The notes beneath the pieces were generated by a model. The model was not told the origin of the DNA. It ran no database searches and saw only the letters and a program-made list of their open reading frames with translations. Made by a program: the position numbers and the translations under genes. From Bacteroidales bacterium (lineage in GTDB: Bacteria; Bacteroidota; Bacteroidia; Bacteroidales; Dysgonomonadaceae), in assembly GCA_012728155.1 (NCBI GenBank), contig JAAYFR010000267.1:1-10523 (forward strand): a stretch of DNA of 10,523 nucleotides, read 5' to 3'. Below are positions 6,582 to 10,523 of this stretch, one piece after another; the stretch's first letter is position 1; each line of letters opens with the position of its first letter.

Positions 6582-7793
6582 TTATTGTTTTACTACCGTT
6601 GCCCGTCTCATACGACGCTTGATATTGGCATCGATCACATAGAAGTCAATAAGCGGAGCAAACGCGTTCATAAACAGGATTGCCAACATCATTCCCTCCG
6701 GATATCCCGGGTTGAAGACACGAATGGCTACCGCGATCAATCCAATAAGGAATCCATAGATCCACTTTCCTTTCTCGGTTCTGGTTGATGTTACCGGGTC
6801 AGTTGCCATAAAGACTGCTCCAAAAGCAAATCCACCCAACAGGAAGTGGTAATATACCGGCATCTCCATGATAGCATTTTGTGCGAATGAGTTGACCAGC
6901 AGGACAGCCACCAGGCCTCCGATAAAGACAGAAAGCATGGTTTTCCAGCTTCCCACACCAGTGGCAATTAATATCACGGCTCCCAACAGGATGGCAATGG
7001 TAGAGACCTCACCAACGGATCCCGGGATAAAACCGAAAAACATATCACTGATAGAGAGCGGTTGTCCGGTAATACCTTGAAAGGCAAAATCAGAAAATCC
7101 ACCCGCTTCGGTAGTAGCGATCTGTCCCAGAGGGGTAGCACCCGAAAAACCGTCTATCACCGTTCCTTTTCCCACTCCAAAAGTATCGGCGGTGCGTACC
7201 CATACCTGGTCGCCCGACATTTTTGAAGGATAGGAGAAGAAGAGGAATGCACGCGTGATCAGGGCCACGTTGAAAATATTATATCCCGTACCGCCGAACA
7301 CCTCTTTGGCGAATATTACGGCAAAAGCAGTAGCTACTGCAATCATCCATAATGGTGTATCCACGGGCACGATCATCGGGATAAGCATACCCGAAACCAA
7401 AAATCCTTCGGCCACCTCTTCTTTTTTCATCTGTGCCATGGCAAACTCGATACCAAGTCCCACCACATAGGAGACGACTATCTGGGGCAGTACCGCCAGA
7501 AATCCGTAAAAGAATTTGGTAAGGAGTGTCACATCATGGCCAATTGCCAGATAATGTTGTAATCCCACGTTATACATACCGATGAGCAGTGCGGGAACCA
7601 ACGCGAGGATCACGATGATCATCGTACGTTTGGAGTCGCGCGCGTCATGGATATGCACACCCGATTTCGATGTCGTGTTGGGCACGAAGAGGAACGTCTC
7701 AAACGCATCGTATGTAGAATAGAGCCAATGCAGTTTCCCGCCTTCCTCGAAATTCGGTTTGATCTTATCAAGATACTTTCTTAACGCTTTCAA
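6582..7793 (-). CDS. nqrB: Na+-translocating NADH:quinone oxidoreductase subunit B (TTG start)
   Basis: NqrB is the large membrane subunit, with about ten helices. It binds covalent FMN and riboflavin and is central to the Na+ channel and quinone reduction. The 403 residues include the flavinylation motif DGFSGATPLGQ with Thr220, and TDPVTSTRTEKGKWIYG (331-347) and NPGYPEG (361-367) near the C-terminus. The reading frame begins with TTG (7791-7793) giving MKALRKYLDKIKPNFEEGG, the expected N-terminus of Bacteroidota NqrB. A stop codon lies seven codons upstream in frame and no ATG or GTG is available between them, so TTG is the likely start. The gene follows nqrA by 44 bp of AT-rich sequence. 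Confidence 0.96.
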   Translation of the reverse strand: MKALRKYLDKIKPNFEEGGKLHWLYSTYDAFETFLFVPNTTSKSGVHIHDARDSKRTMIIVILALVPALLIGMYNVGLQHYLAIGHDVTLLTKFFYGFLAVLPQIVVSYVVGLGIEFAMAQMKKEEVAEGFLVSGMLIPMIVPVDTPLWMIAVATAFAVIFAKEVFGGTGYNIFNVALITRAFLFFSYPSKMSGDQVWVRTADTFGVGKGTVIDGFSGATPLGQIATTEAGGFSDFAFQGITGQPLSISDMFFGFIPGSVGEVSTIAILLGAVILIATGVGSWKTMLSVFIGGLVAVLLVNSFAQNAIMEMPVYYHFLLGGFAFGAVFMATDPVTSTRTEKGKWIYGFLIGLIAVAIRVFNPGYPEGMMLAILFMNAFAPLIDFYVIDANIKRRMRRATVVKQ

Positions 7794-7837
7794 AGTTCTA
7801 TTATTTATAAGTTATATATATACTATTGCAAACGCTG

Positions 7838-9184
7838 TCACTCCATCTCCTTGCGCAACAGATCCAAACCTGTACGCACGATCCGTTGCAGCTCCAGTTT
7901 GGATGTATCCACAAACTCACACAGGGCGAAATCTTCGGGAGCCACCTCGTATATACCCAGCTGCTCCATCTTATCGATATTGAACGCGATAATGGATTTG
8001 ATGAGTTGTTCGGGAAAGATATCCATCGGGAATACCTTATCATATTCGTTAGAGACGATAATCGCTCTCGGACCACCCAACAGACGGGCATCGAGGCGAT
8101 ATTTCTTGTTAGAGGAAGGATAAGTGCATCCGGCACTGTAACGCTTGGGTGAAAGGGATGCCCAGCCAAAAGCTTCATGTACATCGTCACCTTCAGGGAT
8201 GACGGTTACTTGCGTGTCATAAGCACGAAGTACGCCATTGGCATCGATCTTGCGGCCGGTGAGCGGGTTTCCACTGATATATCTCAATGAAATTCCTTCG
8301 GTTATATTTCCTTCAAAAATTGAATTCAACTGTGTGCCGATCACCATCCGGTAATAGCCGGTCTGTTTTACTTCCGATCCGGTAAGGGCTACCGTACGGG
8401 TAAGATCCACAACACCCTGGTTGAAGAGGCGTCCAATAATTGCCACATCGGGAGCAGTGAGGGTCCATACGGTTTCACCCCTGTTCACCGGTTTGATATG
8501 GTTGATCTGTACACCTACATTTCCTGTGGGATGCGGTCCGTCAAACTCGGTGATGACCACATTTGTTGCTTCACACAATCCTTTGTTGGTTGTTTTAGGG
8601 CTGATAGAGAGGTAAACCTTCCCTGCGGTCAATTTGGCCAAGGCATCGAATCCGGTTTGCAAATCAGCATCCAAACCATTCAGTATAAAATCGGCAGACG
8701 GTGCCAGTGGAGCCGTATCAAAACCGGTTACGAATATATCGCGCGGCTCTTTGGTGGGCACGGCCACCACATCGTAGGGACGTTGCTTGATCAAGAACCA
8801 GATGCCGGCATCTAAAATCGATTTCTTCACCTCCTCAGAAGAGAGTGAATCCACTCTTTTTTTACCATACTCTTCGTACAGATTTGTGCTATCGGCTTTC
8901 ACCTCAATATAGAGGATACGCCTCTTTACACCACGCTCAATGTTAGTGACCACACCACTGACGGGTGAAGCGAAAAACATCCCGGGATAATTCTTATCAA
9001 AGAACAAGGGCGTACCGGCCTTCACGGTATCATCTATTTTGACAGCCAATTTGGGAGTAATACCGTGAAAATCTTCCGGACAAATCCTCACATATTCACT
9101 TGTTACACTCCCTCTTAGTATCTCTTCAGCATCACCGAGCAGCGGAATTTGCAAACCTTTCTTTATTTTTATTCGATTAGCCAT
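7838..9184 (-). CDS. nqrA: Na+-translocating NADH:quinone oxidoreductase subunit A
   Basis: NqrA is the peripheral cytoplasmic subunit of Na+-NQR and has been linked to ubiquinone binding. It has no membrane helix. The 448-residue length is normal. Near the N-terminus is a barrel/biotinyl-lipoyl-like region with LAVKIDDTVKAGTPLFF (46-62) and SPVSGVVTNIERG (73-85). The family signature DGPHPTGNVGVQINHI is at 215-230, and LTAPDVAIIGRLF at 242-254. The C-terminal region contains SAGCTYPSSN (350-359) and FPMDIFPEQLI (385-395). The related RnfC has ferredoxin CxxCxxC motifs, which are absent here, so NqrA is preferred. It is the first gene of nqrABCDEF, with ATG at 9182-9184 and a promoter about 110 bp upstream. 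Confidence 0.97.
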   Translation of the reverse strand: MANRIKIKKGLQIPLLGDAEEILRGSVTSEYVRICPEDFHGITPKLAVKIDDTVKAGTPLFFDKNYPGMFFASPVSGVVTNIERGVKRRILYIEVKADSTNLYEEYGKKRVDSLSSEEVKKSILDAGIWFLIKQRPYDVVAVPTKEPRDIFVTGFDTAPLAPSADFILNGLDADLQTGFDALAKLTAGKVYLSISPKTTNKGLCEATNVVITEFDGPHPTGNVGVQINHIKPVNRGETVWTLTAPDVAIIGRLFNQGVVDLTRTVALTGSEVKQTGYYRMVIGTQLNSIFEGNITEGISLRYISGNPLTGRKIDANGVLRAYDTQVTVIPEGDDVHEAFGWASLSPKRYSAGCTYPSSNKKYRLDARLLGGPRAIIVSNEYDKVFPMDIFPEQLIKSIIAFNIDKMEQLGIYEVAPEDFALCEFVDTSKLELQRIVRTGLDLLRKEME

Positions 9185-9292
9185 ATAGTATTGTATAAAT
9201 AACTTTGCCTGTTATCTTTTATATCCAATGATAAATCAATGGGTTAGTAATCAGTTGAGATAATGGAAATGGAAATATCTCCTTCCGGAACG

Positions 9293-9300
9293 CAAAGATA
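9293..9300 (-). promoter_or_regulatory. -7 element of the nqr operon promoter
   Basis: The minus strand reads TATCTTTG followed by C, an exact match to the Bacteroidota -7 consensus TAnnTTTG. Transcription would begin a few bases after 9293, leaving roughly 100 nt of untranslated leader before nqrA. At the usual 19-21 nt upstream distance there is only T/C-rich sequence (TTCT at 9321-9324), not TTTG. The nearest TTTG copies are too close (9314-9317) or too far (9329-9332). The spacer consists of T7 and G6 homopolymers and a short A/T stretch. Confidence 0.65.
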
Positions 9301-9308
9301 CACTATTT

Positions 9309-9356
9309 CCCCCCAAAAAAAGAAGAAACAAAAAGAAACTGAAGAAAAAAGCCCCC
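9309..9356. other. Homopurine tract flanked by C-runs upstream of the nqrA promoter
   Basis: On the + strand C6 (9309-9314) and A7 (9315-9321) are followed by an almost pure A/G stretch to 9351, with only two C and one T, and then C5 (9352-9356). It occupies the region from the -33 position of the nqr promoter towards the end of the upstream zinc-ribbon gene. The remainder of the 9185-9399 spacer holds the nqrA leader, including a weak GAGATA/TATCTC inverted repeat (9257-9262 and 9276-9281). No clear terminator for the zinc-ribbon gene is visible. Confidence 0.6.
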
Positions 9357-9399
9357 ATTCTTAAGTAAGGTGTATTCCTTCCCTTTTTTCACAATTTCA

Positions 9400-10158
9400 T
9401 CAAACTCCTGCCATCTCCGGATCGATCATGATACGTCCGCAATATTCACATACAATAATCTTCTTACCCAATTTGATATCCATCTGTTTCTGGGGTGGTA
9501 TCTTATTAAAACATCCGCCACAAGCCCCTCGTTGAATGGGTACTACTCCCAGGCCGTTGCGGGCATTTTTACGGATCCGCTTGAAGGCGGTCAACAGACG
9601 AGGCTCAATGGTTGCCTCGGTTTTCTTTGCTTTTTCGCGGATTTTCTCTTCCTGCGCCTTGGTTTCGGACACAATATCATCCAACTCCTGTTTTTTATGT
9701 TCCAGATCCGATGTCTTATCTTTCAACAGTTCATTGGCCGCTTCGATCTGTTCCTTGACAAAGGTAACTTCCTGTCCATATTCACGGATATATTTTTCGG
9801 AAAGCTCTATCTCGAGCGTTTCAAATTCTATCTCTTTGGAGAGATGGTCATACTCCTTACTGTTACGCACATTCTCAAGCTGTTTATTATATTTTTCGAT
9901 CTTTGCCTTACTGGTTTCGATCTTACCTTTCTGCTGTTTGGTATTCTCATCGAGTTGCTTTAATTCCAGTTCGAAATTATTAATACGGGTACCCAGACCG
10001 GCAATCTCATCATCGAGGTCGGCCACCTCGAGGGGCAGTTCACCACGCAAGGTCTTGATTCTATCGATTTCCGACAGATAAGACTGTAATTTATGAAGTG
10101 ATTTCAGTTTGTCTTCCACCGACACTTCCTGTTCAACATTTTTCTTTCTTGTTGCCAT
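9400..10158 (-). CDS. Coiled-coil protein with C-terminal C4-type zinc ribbon (COG1579-like)
   Basis: The 252-residue protein has a long, charged, heptad-like helical region (about 15-185) that should form an antiparallel coiled coil. A compact C-terminal zinc ribbon follows, with Cys213, Cys216 (ACGGC), Cys237 and Cys240 (CEYC). This layout matches the zinc-ribbon family that includes Chlamydia CT398 and Helicobacter FlgZ, proteins reported to act as partners or adaptors of other factors. The function in Bacteroidota is not established and I do not assign one. It lies downstream of a Nif3-like gene, separated by 149 bp that contain a terminator hairpin. The ATG is at 10156-10158; no clear promoter was recognised. 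No signal peptide or membrane helix is present, so it should be cytoplasmic. Confidence 0.88.
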   Translation of the reverse strand: MATRKKNVEQEVSVEDKLKSLHKLQSYLSEIDRIKTLRGELPLEVADLDDEIAGLGTRINNFELELKQLDENTKQQKGKIETSKAKIEKYNKQLENVRNSKEYDHLSKEIEFETLEIELSEKYIREYGQEVTFVKEQIEAANELLKDKTSDLEHKKQELDDIVSETKAQEEKIREKAKKTEATIEPRLLTAFKRIRKNARNGLGVVPIQRGACGGCFNKIPPQKQMDIKLGKKIIVCEYCGRIMIDPEMAGV

Positions 10159-10222
10159 AATTTATTTCTGTTTATTATTCAAGTTTCGTAAGTTGTTGCA
10201 TTGCAAGTTATATCATTAAATC

Positions 10223-10265
10223 AAAAAAATGCAGTAATCAAACGATCTTTTCATCGTTTCATTAC
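10223..10265 (-). terminator. Intrinsic terminator after the Nif3-like gene
   Basis: Arms 10253-10265 and 10234-10246 form a 13-position stem (GTAAT, one G-G mismatch, AAACGAT) with a 6-nt loop. On the minus strand this is followed, after a few bases, by a run of seven T (10223-10229). It begins about 40 bp after the Nif3-like stop codon, so it probably ends or reduces transcription from that gene into the zinc-ribbon gene. Confidence 0.75.
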
Positions 10266-10307
10266 CACATTTCTCTGCAACCGCGGGAACAAGTCGGACC
10301 GCCCTTT

Positions 10308-10523
10308 TTACAGATATTTGACCGGGTTCGAGTCGAACGCCGATTTATGTAGTGCAAAGGTAGGGAATTTTCTTGAAATAATTTCAAAAAAGATCTCTTT
10401 TGTGCAGATTTCCGATTCATAATGGCCCACTACAGCCAGGAGAATGCGTCCTTCCACATCGAAGAAGTCGTTATATTTTGCCTCCCCTGTAATGAATGCA
10501 TCCGCTCCATAAGTGATAGCCTG
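10308..10523 (-). CDS. Nif3-like dinuclear metal-centre protein, C-terminal fragment (N-terminus off the right edge)
   Basis: Only the last 71 residues and the TAA stop (10308-10310) are in the window. They include GADAFITGEAKYND, LLAVVGHYESE and a final FDSNPVKYL. The GHYESE motif supplies a histidine and a glutamate four residues later. This is the pair that, with other His/Asp residues upstream, binds the two metal ions in Nif3/YbgI-family proteins. The family forms ring-shaped hexamers; annotations as GTP cyclohydrolase I type 2 are often transferred, but the biochemical role is uncertain. It sits upstream of the zinc-ribbon gene, an arrangement also known for Nif3 homologues elsewhere. 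Confidence 0.9.
   Translation of the reverse strand, partial: QAITYGADAFITGEAKYNDFFDVEGRILLAVVGHYESEICTKEIFFEIISRKFPTFALHKSAFDSNPVKYL

Noticed and set aside
7801..8190. A 129-codon minus-strand frame in the nqrA/nqrB region
   Set aside because: It overlaps the C-terminal part of nqrA in another frame, has no family features and is rich in Ser/Arg/Trp as expected of a shadow frame.
9200..9207. TAACTTTG on the + strand, matching the TAnnTTTG promoter element
   Set aside because: No + strand gene follows it; it would fire against the zinc-ribbon gene. A single 8-mer match is likely by chance. An antisense RNA cannot be excluded but has no other support.
10320..10342. GGGTTCGAGTCGAAC on the + strand, resembling a tRNA T-arm
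   Set aside because: It falls in the Nif3-like coding sequence and encodes the conserved FDSNP on the minus strand. No other tRNA arms or CCA-end are present nearby.

Overview
The window comes from a member of the phylum Bacteroidota, most likely order Bacteroidales. The supporting evidence is the Bacteroidota-type -7 promoter element (TAnnTTTG) upstream of nqrA, the lack of clear Shine-Dalgarno sequences, AT-rich translation starts and the character of the proteins. Genus is not resolved from sequence alone. Every convincing gene lies on the minus strand, so the natural reading order is from the right end to the left end.

From right to left the layout is as follows. (1) The C-terminal end of a Nif3-like dinuclear-metal protein (10308-10523) is followed by a good intrinsic terminator (10223-10265). 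(2) Next is a coiled-coil protein with a C-terminal four-cysteine zinc ribbon (9400-10158). (3) A 215-bp spacer holds the nqr promoter. (4) The complete six-gene operon nqrA-nqrB-nqrC-nqrD-nqrE-nqrF (9184 to 3180) encodes the Na+-translocating NADH:quinone oxidoreductase. (5) A 342-bp regulatory spacer (2838-3179) follows. (6) Last come leuA (1350-2837) and leuC (1-1322, cut by the left edge), the start of a branched-chain amino-acid biosynthesis operon.

The nqr genes encode all six subunits with their cofactor residues in place. These are the four cysteines of the NqrF [2Fe-2S] centre with its FAD and NAD motifs, one membrane cysteine pair in each of NqrD and NqrE, and the covalent-FMN threonine motifs in NqrB and NqrC. 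The maturation genes apbE and nqrM are not in the window. nqrB appears to start at TTG.

The most informative non-obvious element is between nqrF and leuA. A 20-codon leader ORF (2944-3006), too short for ordinary gene callers, carries ten Val/Ile/Leu codons in a run of eleven. It is followed by a 16-bp terminator hairpin just ahead of leuA. A strand overlapping the leader stop codon can pair with the terminator's 5' arm and loop (11 of 12 positions, counting G-U pairs). This is a textbook ribosome-mediated transcription attenuator. The mixed Val/Ile/Leu control codons suggest that the operon, which continues off the left edge, serves all three branched-chain amino acids. I see no phage, transposon, CRISPR, tRNA or rRNA here, and no wholly new protein system. 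The spacers do contain clusters of very short tandem repeats, especially between nqrD and nqrE.
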